Assembly (NCBI RefSeq): GCF_001724815.1
Contig: NZ_MEDO01000014.1
Coordinates: 496,001-560,000 of the forward strand
DNA from: Arenimonas sp. SCN 70-307
GTDB taxonomy: Bacteria > Pseudomonadota > Gammaproteobacteria > Xanthomonadales > Xanthomonadaceae
DNA length: 64,000 nucleotides
Reading direction: 5' to 3'
Part shown: piece after piece, positions 18,457-27,582 of the stretch
Position numbering within the stretch: the first letter of the stretch is position 1
Layout: every line of letters begins with the position of its first letter
Made by a program: the position numbers and the translations under genes
Notes under the pieces: generated by a model
Databases searched by the model: none
Seen by the model: the letters and a program-made list of their open reading frames with translations, nothing else
What the model was told of the DNA's origin: nothing

Positions 18457-20484
18457 TTAGAACGAGTACTTGACGGTGAACGCCGCGAAGTCGCGGTCGT
18501 GGATCTGGTTGTAGCGCTCGGCGCCGCTGAACGCCGTGTAGCTCAGGTCGAACACCCACTTCTGCAGGTAGTTGGCCTCGACGCCGAGGGTCAGCGACTT
18601 GCGGTCCTCGAGGAAGTTGCCGCCCGGGCCCGGGGTGATGCCGCTGACGTCATGGTTGAACGCGACGCGCGGCGAAACCGTGAACGGGGTGCCGAACGCG
18701 CTGCTGTAGTCGGCGCGGGCGGCGAGGCGGTAGCCCCACGAGAAGGCGGTCGGGAAGCCGCCGGTGAGCGTCTGCGGGTTGCGCATGCAGCCGAACAGCA
18801 GGGCGCCGGCGCCCGGGAAGCCCGCGGCCAGCGAGTCGGAGACGTCGCAGCCACCGCCGGTGTCGGTGCCCTCGCCCTCGTAGCGCAGCTCGGACTGGGA
18901 CGGCAGGTCCCAGACCTCGGTGCCGCCGACCTCGGCCACGACGGCCAGCTGGTCGGCGCCCAGCACCTGGGCGAAGGCCTTGGTGAAGGTCATCTGGATC
19001 TGGCTGACCTCGTGCTCGCGCCAACCGCGGACTTCCTGGCCCAGCGCGAAGGTGCCGAGCTGGCTGTTGAACCGCAGCGACGGGGCCGGGATGAACGGGT
19101 TGAGCGGGGTGAGCGCGGCGAACAGCAGTTCGACGTCGTCCACCTGCAGCGGCATGTTCGGGCGGTGGCTCACCTCGCCTTGCCAGGCGATGCCGCCCGG
19201 CAGCGTGGTGTTCCAGCTCACGCCGAACATCTGGATGTCTTCCGGGTACTCGGCGAAGAAGCGGCCCGAGGCGGCGCCGACGACCGGGTTGTCGACCGCG
19301 CGGCCCGACAGCAGCGGCACGCGGCTGTGGTAGTTGAGGAAGTAGAAGCCGAACTCGGTTTCGTTCAGCGCCTCGGCGTACCAGCGCAGCGCCAGGCCGT
19401 ACTGGCCGCTGTCGCGGGCGTTGCGGTTGGGCAGGCGGCCGACCGCGTTGCCGCAGCCGATGGCGATGATCTGCGCGGCGGTGGCCGGGCCGTAGATGGC
19501 CGCGAGGTCGCCGAAGCGGTCGGAGGTGGCGAAACCGGCCGGGCCGTTGTAGCAGGTGGAGAAGAAGTTCTCCGGGTTGTACACCGGCTGCGGCGTGGTG
19601 CCGAAGCCCAGCATCAAGTAGGTGCCGCCCGGGGTGGCGAAGTCGTTGGCGCTGAAGTAGGTGCCGGCGGCGTCGACTTCGATTTCCTCGAACTCGAACA
19701 TGTACAGCGCCTCGAGGGCGACGTTGTCGGAAAGGTTGATCGAGCCCCAGACCATGTCGATCGGCAGGAACGCTTCCTTCAGCTCGGCGCCGGCGACGCG
19801 CAGCGCCGACAGGTCGACCGGGTTGATGACGTTGATGCCGTTCTGGATGAAGGTGCCCTCGCCCCAGCTGACGACCTGGCGGCCCAGGCGCACGGAGCCG
19901 CCCAGCTGGCCTTCGTCGCCGAGCTCGAAGTTCTTGTAGACGAACGCGTCGAGCATGCGGAAGCGCTCGCCGATGCGGTCCTTGGCTTCCTGGGTCAGGT
20001 CGTCGCGACCGGCGTTCTCGAAGTCGTAGAAGTAGGTGGCGCGCGCGAACGCACCCCAGTCACGCCAGTTCAGGCTCACCTCGGAGGTGATCTTGAGCGC
20101 GCTGGAGATCGCGTCGCCCTTGTCGTACTTGAGGTTGCCGTCGTCGCGGTTGGCCGAGAAGCGGCCCGGCGCGGCGATCTGCGCCGGCGAACCCGGCACG
20201 CCGCCGGTGCTGGTGCAGCGGCCCGGACCGACCGGGATCGCGCCCAGCGGCACGTTCTGCGCGCACAGCAGCGGGTCGAACCAGGACTTGCCGATCAGGT
20301 CTTCGTCCTGGTCGTCGACGCGCCAGGAGTAGCCGTAGGAGACGGTGGTGTCCCAGCTGCCGGTCAGTTCGCCCTTGCTGAATTCAACGGCGTGCGCGGC
20401 CGGGGCCATCAGCAGGCCGAAGGCGACGGCGGAGGCCAGGCGGGCACGAGCGATCCGCCCGCGGTTTGCATTCTGTTTCTTCAT
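18457..20484 (-). CDS. DUF1302 outer-membrane beta-barrel protein
   Basis: 675 residues. The signal peptide (about 1-32, ending AAHA) is followed by VEFSKGELTGSWDTTVSYG, the usual opening of DUF1302 proteins. Many alternating amphipathic strands follow, and the final residues KYSF end in the Phe recognised by the BAM machinery. A pair of extended loops is rich in Cys and Gly (around FSTCYNGPAG and GGGCDVSDS). It is a probable outer-membrane channel or receptor and the first gene of the four-gene envelope operon. The Met at 20484 is chosen because it opens a good signal peptide; the frame is open further upstream. Confidence 0.9.
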   Translation of the reverse strand: MKKQNANRGRIARARLASAVAFGLLMAPAAHAVEFSKGELTGSWDTTVSYGYSWRVDDQDEDLIGKSWFDPLLCAQNVPLGAIPVGPGRCTSTGGVPGSPAQIAAPGRFSANRDDGNLKYDKGDAISSALKITSEVSLNWRDWGAFARATYFYDFENAGRDDLTQEAKDRIGERFRMLDAFVYKNFELGDEGQLGGSVRLGRQVVSWGEGTFIQNGINVINPVDLSALRVAGAELKEAFLPIDMVWGSINLSDNVALEALYMFEFEEIEVDAAGTYFSANDFATPGGTYLMLGFGTTPQPVYNPENFFSTCYNGPAGFATSDRFGDLAAIYGPATAAQIIAIGCGNAVGRLPNRNARDSGQYGLALRWYAEALNETEFGFYFLNYHSRVPLLSGRAVDNPVVGAASGRFFAEYPEDIQMFGVSWNTTLPGGIAWQGEVSHRPNMPLQVDDVELLFAALTPLNPFIPAPSLRFNSQLGTFALGQEVRGWREHEVSQIQMTFTKAFAQVLGADQLAVVAEVGGTEVWDLPSQSELRYEGEGTDTGGGCDVSDSLAAGFPGAGALLFGCMRNPQTLTGGFPTAFSWGYRLAARADYSSAFGTPFTVSPRVAFNHDVSGITPGPGGNFLEDRKSLTLGVEANYLQKWVFDLSYTAFSGAERYNQIHDRDFAAFTVKYSF

Positions 20485-20611
20485 GGGTGCTTCCTCGGGT
20501 TCAGATCGTCGGCGTTGGATTCGGGGCCCCACCAAGATTGGCGGGCAAAGATTGCGGCGATGCCGCCGCGGCGAAAATGTTCTTCATGGACTGCTGGATT
20601 CCCCCCGGACT

Positions 20612-20629
20612 CTAGAGCATTTCCTCTAG
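20612..20629. promoter_or_regulatory. Candidate operator palindrome upstream of the DUF1302 operon
   Basis: A perfect 6-6-6 inverted repeat, CTAGAG - 6 nt - CTCTAG, lies 128 nt upstream of the DUF1302 start in a notably AT-rich stretch for this genome (20600-20660). It has the size of a dimeric regulator site; LuxR-type regulators often neighbour DUF1329/DUF1302 genes in other genomes. No cognate regulator is adjacent here. Confidence 0.35.
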
Positions 20630-20704
20630 GCATATTAATTGTTCGTTAGGAAATGGCAATGCTGCTGCGTATGGTGATCCTGGTCACGGCTTTGCTGCAG
20701 CGCA

Positions 20705-21568
20705 TCATGCGGCGTGGAAATCGCCGGGCGCCGGCCTGAACGGGCCGGGCCGCCAGTCCAGCGCGGCCTGCACGGGCGCCGGGTCGTAGGCCAGGTCCTG
20801 GTCCAGCCGCGCCAGCACGCCGGCGCCGGGACCGCGGCGGCCCAGCAGGGCCAGGCCGGCCCGGAACACCGGCCCGGGCAACCGGAGCAGCCGCGCCCCG
20901 GGCGCGCCGGCGCGCAGGCAGCGGGCCGCCATCTCGTCGTAGGGCAAGGTCTCGCCGCCCGGCAGGTCGAAGACCCCGGGCACCGGCCGGGGCGCGCGCA
21001 GCGCGGCCAGCACCGCCGCGGCCACTTCGTCGGCATGGATGGGCTGGCGCAGGCCGCGGGCCGTGCGCGGCAGCGGCAGCAGGCGCCAGCGCCGGGCCAG
21101 CGCCACCAGGCGGGTGAGGTTGCGGTCGCGCCCGCGGCCCCATACCAGGGTCGGCCGCAGCAGGGTGAGCGCGCTGCCGCGGGCGGCGCAGACCGCCGCG
21201 AGCCGCTGCTCGGCCCCGCGCAGGCGTTCGACCAGTGCGCGCTCGGCCGGATCGGGCGAACCGGCCTTGCCATGCACCGAGGTCGAGCCCAGCGCGACCA
21301 CGCGCGCGGGTGCCTGCGCCGAGCCTTCGAACCACGCGGCGAAGGCGTCGAGCGGGCCGAGGCTGGCGATCGCACCGCAGGCCGGAAGTTCCAGCGGCCC
21401 GGGCAGTGCGCCGGCGCGCCAGTGCACCGGGCCCGCGGACGCAGGAGGCCTGCGCGACACGCCGAGCAAGGCCGCGTCGCCGGGCCGCCACTGCGCGAGC
21501 AGGGCCTCCCCGACCATGCCGGTGAGCCCGAAAACGAGCCAGCATTCTTGTTTACATGCGCGCTCCAT
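20705..21568 (-). CDS. NAD(P)-binding epimerase/SDR-like protein
   Basis: 287 residues. The Rossmann signature is FGLTGMVGE near residue 13. A Ser/Tyr-type catalytic region is weak: VALGSTSVHGK replaces the usual YxxxK. RPTLVWGRGRDRN and HADEVAAAVLAAL match extended-SDR nucleoside-diphosphate-sugar epimerase families. The substrate is unknown, and the missing YxxxK may mean it binds rather than converts its ligand. It is separated from mrpA by a divergent 142-nt region and from the DUF1302 promoter by about 75 nt. Confidence 0.75.
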   Translation of the reverse strand: MERACKQECWLVFGLTGMVGEALLAQWRPGDAALLGVSRRPPASAGPVHWRAGALPGPLELPACGAIASLGPLDAFAAWFEGSAQAPARVVALGSTSVHGKAGSPDPAERALVERLRGAEQRLAAVCAARGSALTLLRPTLVWGRGRDRNLTRLVALARRWRLLPLPRTARGLRQPIHADEVAAAVLAALRAPRPVPGVFDLPGGETLPYDEMAARCLRAGAPGARLLRLPGPVFRAGLALLGRRGPGAGVLARLDQDLAYDPAPVQAALDWRPGPFRPAPGDFHAA

Positions 21569-21710
21569 CGGCGCAGCTTACCTGCGCGGGCCGCGTGCAC
21601 GGCGCGCGAACAATCGCGTGGGTTAGACTCGGGGGCGAACTCGTCGTGCGACGACTCCCCCACCGGCGCCCGGCCCCAGGCCGCAGGACGCGGAAAAGCT
21701 AAGGAACGCG

Positions 21711-24545
21711 ATGCTCGAACTACTTCTCGCCACCCCGTTCGTCCTGGCGCTGCTGGTCGGTGCGCTGCCGCGCGCCCGTCGCCGCACCGCGGCGTGGCTG
21801 GCCGGGCTGGCGCCCGTCGCTGGCCTGGTGCTGCTGGCGCTGCTCACCAGCACGGTGGTCGAGGAAGGCGCCGCGCGCAGCCTGCGCGAGTGGATCCCCG
21901 GGCTGGGCCTGGCCTTCAGCCTGCGCCTCGACGGCCTGGCGTGGATGTTCGCCGGCCTGGTGCTCGGCATCGGCGGGCTGATCGTCCTCTACGCCCGCTA
22001 CTACCTCAGCGAAGACGACAGCATGCCGCGCTTCCTGGCGCTGCTGCTGCTGTTCATGGGCGCGATGCTGGGCATGGTGCTGGCCGGCAACCTGCTGCTG
22101 CTGGCCGTGTTCTGGGAAATGACGAGCATCAGCTCCTTCCTGCTGATCGGCTTCTGGCACCACCGCCGCGACGCCCGCGACGGCGCGCGCATGGCGCTGG
22201 TGATCACCGGCGCCGGCGGCCTGGCGCTGCTGGCGGGCGTGGTGATGATCGGCAACATCGTCGGCAGCTACGAGCTGGACGTGGTGCTGGCCTCGGGCGA
22301 AATGCTGCTGGCGCACCCGCTGTACCCGTGGGTGCTGGTGCTGGTGCTGGCGGCGGTGTTCACCAAGAGCGCCCAGTTCCCCTTCCACTTCTGGCTGCCG
22401 CAGGCGATGGCGGCGCCCACGCCGGTGTCGGCCTACCTGCACTCGGCGACGATGGTGAAGGCCGGCGTGTTCCTGCTGGCGCGCCTGCACCCGGCGCTGG
22501 CCGGCAGCGACCTGTTCATGTACCTGGTCAGCACCGTCGGCGCGGTCACGCTGCTGGTGGGCAGCTGGTACGCCATCTTCCAGCACGACCTCAAGGGCCT
22601 GCTCGCCTACTCCACCATCTCGCACCTGGGCCTGATCACCCTGCTGCTGGGCCTGAGCACCGACATGGCGGTGGTGGCGGCGCTGTTCCACATCATCAAC
22701 CACGCCACCTTCAAGGCGTCGCTGTTCATGGCGGCCGGCATCATCGACCACGAGGCCGGCACGCGCGACATGCGCCGCCTGGGCGGCCTGCTGAAGTTCC
22801 TGCCGGTGACCGGCGCGCTGGCCATCCTGGCCAGCCTGGCCATGGCCGGCATCCCGCTGCTCAACGGCTTCCTCTCGAAGGAAATGTTCTTCGCCGAGGC
22901 GCTGGCCATCGAGGGCCACGAGCTGCTGCGCTTCGGCGTGCCGGCGGCGGCGCTGCTGTTCGGCGCGTTCGGCATGGCCTACAGCCTGCGCTTCGTGCAC
23001 GACACCTTCTTCGGCAAGGGCCCGCGCGCGGTCGAGGCCGAGGTGCACGAGCCGGTTCGCTTCATGCGCGCGCCGGTGGCGCTGCTGGTGGTCGCCTGCC
23101 TGGTGGTGGGCATCGCGCCCGGCCCGACCGTGGGCGCCGCGCTCGAGATCGCCGCGCGCGGCGTTCTCGGCCCGGACCTGCCCTATTACAGCCTCTCGAT
23201 CTGGCACGGCTTCAACCTGCCGCTGGCGATGAGCGCGGCCGGCGTGCTGGCCGGCATCGCGCTCTACTTCGGCCTGCGCCGGCTGTTCGACCTGCACGCC
23301 GTGGTGGTGCGCGCCACCGGCCACCGCCTTTTCCGCCTGAACATCGACACGCTCTTCCGCGCCGCCCAGCGCGCCACCAAGGCGATCGCCAACGGCAGCC
23401 TGCAGCGCAGCCTGACGTGGCTGGTCGTGGCGGCGGTGGTGGCGGGCGCCGCGCCCTACGTCGTTTCCTGGCCCGGCGGCGGCCTGGCGGTGCCCGACCT
23501 CGCCTTCGGGCAGGCCATGGGCCGCCTGGAGTGGGTGATCTGGGTGCTGCTCGTCGGCTCGACGCTGATGACGCTGGTGCACTACCGCCAGCGCCTGCTG
23601 GCCGTGATCGTCATCGGCGGCGTGGGCCTGGCGGTGAGCCTGACCTTCGTGGCGCTGTCGGCGCCCGACCTGGCCCTGACGCAACTGCTGGTGGAGATGG
23701 TCACGCTCTCGCTGCTGCTGCTGGGCATGCACTACCTGCCCGCCAGCTCCTCGCCCGAGCGCAGCTGGCCGCGCCGCCTGCGCGACGGCGCCATCGCCGC
23801 GGTGGCCGGCCTGGGCACCGGTGCACTGGCCTACGCGATGATGACGCGCCCGCCGGTCGGCATCGCCGACGAGCTGCTGGCGCGCTCGCTGCCCGAGGCC
23901 TGGGGCACGAACGTGGTGAACGTGATCCTGGTGGACTTCCGCGGCTTCGACACCTTCGGCGAGATCACCGTGTTCGGCATCGCCGCGCTGGTGGTGCACG
24001 CCATGCTGCGGCGCGCGCGCATGGCGCCCGAGGCGGTGATGCCCGGGCCGCCGGCCAAGCTGCCGGTGCCGGCTGATCTCGCGCAGATCATGTTCCCGCT
24101 CACGCTCACGGTGTCGATCTTCCTGTTCCTGCGCGGCCACAACCAACCGGGCGGCGGCTTCATCGCCGGCCTGACCCTGGCGGTGCCGCTGCTGATCCAG
24201 TACGTGATCCAGGGCGCCGCCTCGGTGGAGTCGCGCTTCGGCTTCGACTACATCCGACTGGTGGCCGTCGGCCTGGCCATCGCCGCCATCACCGGCCTGG
24301 TGGCGATGGCGCTGGGCCTGCCCTTCCTCACCAGCGGCTACACCTACCTGGACCTGCCGCTGCTGGGCAAGATCCCGCTCTCGAGCGCCGCCGCCTTCGA
24401 CCTGGGCGTCTACCTGGTGGTGTTCGGCGGCACGATGCTGATCCTTTCGATGATGGGAACCCTCAAGCCCTCGCGCCGGCTCGAGGCCCGCACCGGCGTG
24501 CTCGATCCCGCGCGCCGATCCCCCCTGACCGCGGAGGTGGACTGA
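21711..24545 (+). CDS. mrpA: Na+/H+ antiporter, fused MrpA-MrpB subunits
   Basis: 944 residues and very hydrophobic. Residues 1-760 are MrpA, a NuoL-like proton-translocating subunit with AAVFTKSAQFPFHFWLP, TPVSAYLHSATMVKAG and the MrpA-specific C-terminal helices (LSAPDLALTQLLVEMVT). Residues about 800-930 are MrpB-like (FPLTLTVSIFLFLRGHNQPGGG). The fusion and the gene order A/B-C-D-E-F-G identify a group 2 Mrp (Pha-type) antiporter, which exports Na+ in exchange for protons at the inner membrane. The ATG follows AAGGAA, and the gene opens a seven-gene operon. Confidence 0.96.
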   Translation: MLELLLATPFVLALLVGALPRARRRTAAWLAGLAPVAGLVLLALLTSTVVEEGAARSLREWIPGLGLAFSLRLDGLAWMFAGLVLGIGGLIVLYARYYLSEDDSMPRFLALLLLFMGAMLGMVLAGNLLLLAVFWEMTSISSFLLIGFWHHRRDARDGARMALVITGAGGLALLAGVVMIGNIVGSYELDVVLASGEMLLAHPLYPWVLVLVLAAVFTKSAQFPFHFWLPQAMAAPTPVSAYLHSATMVKAGVFLLARLHPALAGSDLFMYLVSTVGAVTLLVGSWYAIFQHDLKGLLAYSTISHLGLITLLLGLSTDMAVVAALFHIINHATFKASLFMAAGIIDHEAGTRDMRRLGGLLKFLPVTGALAILASLAMAGIPLLNGFLSKEMFFAEALAIEGHELLRFGVPAAALLFGAFGMAYSLRFVHDTFFGKGPRAVEAEVHEPVRFMRAPVALLVVACLVVGIAPGPTVGAALEIAARGVLGPDLPYYSLSIWHGFNLPLAMSAAGVLAGIALYFGLRRLFDLHAVVVRATGHRLFRLNIDTLFRAAQRATKAIANGSLQRSLTWLVVAAVVAGAAPYVVSWPGGGLAVPDLAFGQAMGRLEWVIWVLLVGSTLMTLVHYRQRLLAVIVIGGVGLAVSLTFVALSAPDLALTQLLVEMVTLSLLLLGMHYLPASSSPERSWPRRLRDGAIAAVAGLGTGALAYAMMTRPPVGIADELLARSLPEAWGTNVVNVILVDFRGFDTFGEITVFGIAALVVHAMLRRARMAPEAVMPGPPAKLPVPADLAQIMFPLTLTVSIFLFLRGHNQPGGGFIAGLTLAVPLLIQYVIQGAASVESRFGFDYIRLVAVGLAIAAITGLVAMALGLPFLTSGYTYLDLPLLGKIPLSSAAAFDLGVYLVVFGGTMLILSMMGTLKPSRRLEARTGVLDPARRSPLTAEVD

Positions 24546-24892
24546 TGGAACTGGCGATGTCGAGCGCGATCGCCCTGCTGGTCTTCGCCGGCGTTTACAT
24601 GATGCTGCGCGCGCGCAGCTTCGACGTGATCCTCGGGCTCACCCTGCTGTCGTATGCCACCAACCTCCTGATCTTCTCCAGCGGCCGCCTGGTGGCCGGC
24701 AAGCCGCCGGTGCTGCGCGACGGCATCGCGGCCACCTCGGCCAGCTACACGGATCCGCTGCCCCAGGCGCTGGTGCTCACCGCCATCGTCATCGCCTTCG
24801 CGATGACGGCCGTGACGATCGTGCTGGCCATGCGCAGCCGGGCCGACAACCACTGCGACCACGTTGATGGCCGCGAGGAGGCTCAGCGATGA
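24545..24892 (+). CDS. mrpC: Na+/H+ antiporter subunit MrpC
   Basis: 115 residues with three membrane helices, a NuoK homologue. Motifs are VYMMLRARSFDVILGLTLLS and DPLPQALVLTAIVIAFA. It forms part of the membrane arm next to MrpD. The ATG overlaps the mrpA stop (TGATG) and its own stop overlaps mrpD (ATGA), so the operon is tightly coupled. Confidence 0.95.
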   Translation: MELAMSSAIALLVFAGVYMMLRARSFDVILGLTLLSYATNLLIFSSGRLVAGKPPVLRDGIAATSASYTDPLPQALVLTAIVIAFAMTAVTIVLAMRSRADNHCDHVDGREEAQR

Positions 24893-26427
24893 GCCAGCTG
24901 CCGGTCCTTCCGATCCTGCTGCCGCTGCTGGGCGGCGCCCTGTGCCTGTTCGCCGAGCACCGCCGCTTCGGCGCCACGGCGCAGCGGCTGGTGGCCTGGT
25001 CATCCATGCTGGCCACGCTCGTGGCCGCCATCGCCCTGCTGGGCCTGGCCCGCGGCGGCGAGGTCACCGCCTACCTGCTCGGCGACTGGCCCAACCACCT
25101 GGGCATCGTGCTGATGGTCGACCGCCTCTCGGCGCTGATGGTGCTCACCACCAGCGTGCTGGCCGCCGCCTGCCTGCTGCATGCCTGCTCGGGCTGGGAC
25201 CGCCGGGCGCCGCACTTCCACGCCCTGTTCCAGTTCCAGCTGGTGGGCCTCAACGGCGCCTTCCTCACCGGCGACGTGTTCAACCTGTTCGTGTTCTTCG
25301 AAGTGATGCTGATCGCCTCCTACGGCCTGCTGCTCAGCGGCGGCCGCGGCGTGCGCATGCGCGCGGGCCTGCATTACGTGGCCTTCAACATCGCCGCCTC
25401 CACCCTGTTCCTGGTCGGCCTGGGCATGACCTACGGCATCTTCGGCACCCTGAACATGGCCGAGCTCTCGGCCCGGGTGGCCGCCCTGCCCGCCAGCGAC
25501 CTGGCCATCGCCAAGGCCACGCTGGGCCTGCTGCTGGTGGTGTTCTGCGCCAAGGCGGCGCTGCTGCCGCTCTACCTGTGGCTGCCCGATGCTTATGCGC
25601 GCGCGCCGGCGGCGGTGGCGGCGCTGTTCGTGATCATGACCAAGGTGGGCATCTACTCCGCGCTGCGCATCAGCCAGCTGCTGCTGGGCGAGCCGGCCGG
25701 CCCGCTCGCCGGCTACGGCCAGGACTGGCTGGCCTGGGGCGCGGTGGGCACGCTGGCGCTCGGTGCGCTGGGCGTGCTGGCGGCGGCGCGCCTGCGCGTG
25801 CTTTCGGCCTACCTGGTGCTGGTGTCGGCGGCGACCCTGTTCATCGCCTTCTCGCTGCGCGCCGAGGCGGCGCTGGGCGCGGGGCTCTATTACCTGCTGC
25901 ACAGCACCTTCGTGGTGGCGGCGCTGTTCATGATCGCCGACCTGGTGCGCCGCGGCCGCGGCGACGAGATGCGCGACCTCACGCATCCGGTGGCCTCGCC
26001 GGCGGTGCGCAAGGTGGCCGGCGTGATGTTCCTGGTGGCCGCCGTGTCGGTGGCCGGCCTGCCGCCGCTGTCGGGCTTCGTGGGCAAGCTGGCGCTGCTG
26101 CAGGCGGTACCCGAGGCCGACGTGGCCTGGGTCTGGACGGCCATCCTGGCCAGCAGCCTGATGGTCATCGTCGGCCTGGTGCGCGCGGGCAGCAACCTGT
26201 TCTGGCGCGTGCCGCCGGCCGGGCCCGAGATGGCCGGCCTGCGCCCCAGCACCACGCGGCCGGTCGAGACCGCCGCCACGGTGCTGCTGCTGGCGCTGGG
26301 CGTGGCGCTGTCGCTGGGCGCGGCGCCGGTGGTCGAGTACACCCGCGCCACCGCGGCGCAGTTGATGTCGCCGCAGGACTACGTGCGCCAGGTGCGCGAC
26401 ACCGCCCCGGCCTGGAGGAACCCGTGA
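24889..26427 (+). CDS. mrpD: Na+/H+ antiporter subunit MrpD
   Basis: 512 residues and about 14 membrane helices, homologous to NuoM/NuoN. It contains the conserved membrane Glu in FVFFEVMLIASY, the Lys in KATLGLLLVVFCAKAALLP and the helix-break motif YLWLPDAYARAPAAVAALF. It is the second proton-channel-like subunit of the Mrp complex. It is joined by 1- to 4-nt overlaps to mrpC and mrpE. Confidence 0.96.
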   Translation: MSQLPVLPILLPLLGGALCLFAEHRRFGATAQRLVAWSSMLATLVAAIALLGLARGGEVTAYLLGDWPNHLGIVLMVDRLSALMVLTTSVLAAACLLHACSGWDRRAPHFHALFQFQLVGLNGAFLTGDVFNLFVFFEVMLIASYGLLLSGGRGVRMRAGLHYVAFNIAASTLFLVGLGMTYGIFGTLNMAELSARVAALPASDLAIAKATLGLLLVVFCAKAALLPLYLWLPDAYARAPAAVAALFVIMTKVGIYSALRISQLLLGEPAGPLAGYGQDWLAWGAVGTLALGALGVLAAARLRVLSAYLVLVSAATLFIAFSLRAEAALGAGLYYLLHSTFVVAALFMIADLVRRGRGDEMRDLTHPVASPAVRKVAGVMFLVAAVSVAGLPPLSGFVGKLALLQAVPEADVAWVWTAILASSLMVIVGLVRAGSNLFWRVPPAGPEMAGLRPSTTRPVETAATVLLLALGVALSLGAAPVVEYTRATAAQLMSPQDYVRQVRDTAPAWRNP

Positions 26428-26915
26428 TGCTGCGCCGCTGGTTCCCCTCCCTCCCGCTCACGCTCACCATCGTGGCCTTCTGGCTGGTGATGAACGATGC
26501 CTTCAATCCGGCGCACATCGCCTTCGGCCTGTTCCTCGGGCTGGTGATCCCGCTGTTCGCCACGCGCCTGGACCGCGAGTTCGCCCGCATCGGCAAGCTG
26601 CGCGGCGTGCCGATGCTGGTGGTGCACCTGCTTTGGGACATCCTGGTCTCGAACCTGGTGGTGGCCCGGCAGGTGCTCGGCAGCGAGAAGCGCATCCACC
26701 CGGGCTTCGTCTGGTACCCGCTGGAGCTGGACAACATCCACGGCATCGCCGCGCTCACCAGCATCATCACGCTCACCCCGGGCACGGTGACCGCGGAGCT
26801 CTCGGGCGACCGCAAGTACCTGCTCATCCACGTGTTCAACCTCGATGACCGCGATGCCCTGGTGGCCGGCATCAAGGAACGCTACGAACGACCGCTGATG
26901 GAGATCTTCCCATGA
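26427..26915 (+). CDS. mrpE: Na+/H+ antiporter subunit MrpE
   Basis: 162 residues. Two or three membrane helices lie at the N-terminus (LTLTIVAFWLVMND, IAFGLFLGLVIPLF). A cytoplasmic domain follows with LLWDILVSNLVVARQVL, ALTSIITLTPGTVTAEL and LLIHVFNL, the MrpE signature. It is a Mrp-specific subunit needed for assembly of the full complex. The start overlaps the mrpD stop by one nucleotide (TGATG). Confidence 0.95.
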   Translation: MLRRWFPSLPLTLTIVAFWLVMNDAFNPAHIAFGLFLGLVIPLFATRLDREFARIGKLRGVPMLVVHLLWDILVSNLVVARQVLGSEKRIHPGFVWYPLELDNIHGIAALTSIITLTPGTVTAELSGDRKYLLIHVFNLDDRDALVAGIKERYERPLMEIFP

Positions 26916-27211
26916 CGCCTGGCACCGCCCCGACCCTGGGCCTGCTCGAGCCCGCGATCGTCGCCTCGATGTTCGTGGTGAGCATCGCGATGCTGCTCTC
27001 GCTCTACCGCCTGCTGCGCGGCCCGACCGTCCCCGACCGCATCCTCGCGCTCGACACGCTCAGCGTCACGGCCATCGCCGAGCTGATGCTGCTGGGCATG
27101 TACATCAAGTCCTCGATCTACTTCGAGGCGGCGCTGATCATCGCCATGCTGGGCTTTGGCTCGACGGTGGTGCTGAGCAAGTACGTCATCCGCAGGGACA
27201 TCGTCGAATGA
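26912..27211 (+). CDS. mrpF: Na+/H+ antiporter subunit MrpF
   Basis: 99 residues and three membrane helices. The family core is YRLLRGPTVPDRILALDTLS, with an Asp pair inside the membrane region, followed by EAALIIAMLGFGSTV. Relatives include BrtF-type bile-salt exporters, but position in the mrp operon fixes the assignment. The start (ATGA) overlaps the mrpE stop. Confidence 0.95.
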   Translation: MTPGTAPTLGLLEPAIVASMFVVSIAMLLSLYRLLRGPTVPDRILALDTLSVTAIAELMLLGMYIKSSIYFEAALIIAMLGFGSTVVLSKYVIRRDIVE

Positions 27212-27582
27212 GCGCCTTCGTCGAGATCCTCCTCGTGTTCCTGCTGGCCGCCGGCAGCGCCTTCGTACTGGTGGGCGCCTACGGCCTGGTGAAGCTGTCG
27301 GAGTTCTTCAAGCGCCTGCACGGCCCCACCAAGGCCAGCACGCTCGGCGTGGGCTGCCTGCTGGTGGCGTCGGTGGGCTACCACGCCTACATCGGCAGCG
27401 ACCCGCAGCCGCGCGAGCTGCTGATCACCGCCTTCCTGTTCATCACCGCGCCGATCAGCGCGCACCTGATGGCCAAGGCGGCGCTGTCGCTGCGCATGGA
27501 CGAGATGCCGCAACTGCCGGGCGGCAGCGAGGACACCCACGTGCCCGAGCGCCCCGACCACGCGCCGAACGAGCGCGCGTGA
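27208..27582 (+). CDS. mrpG: Na+/H+ antiporter subunit MrpG
   Basis: 124 residues with three membrane helices and the MrpG motif GLVKLSEFFKRLHGPTKAST. The C-terminal 25 residues are hydrophilic. It completes the group 2 Mrp antiporter. Its TGA overlaps the GTG start of the following anion symporter gene (GTGA), so that gene is translationally tied to the antiporter. Confidence 0.95.
   Translation: MSAFVEILLVFLLAAGSAFVLVGAYGLVKLSEFFKRLHGPTKASTLGVGCLLVASVGYHAYIGSDPQPRELLITAFLFITAPISAHLMAKAALSLRMDEMPQLPGGSEDTHVPERPDHAPNERA

Noticed and set aside
21720-24146. Minus-strand open frame of 808 codons
   Set aside because: It is the mirror of mrpA. The sequence is His/Gln/Arg-rich, as expected from reversing a Leu/Val/Ala-rich membrane protein in high-GC DNA.
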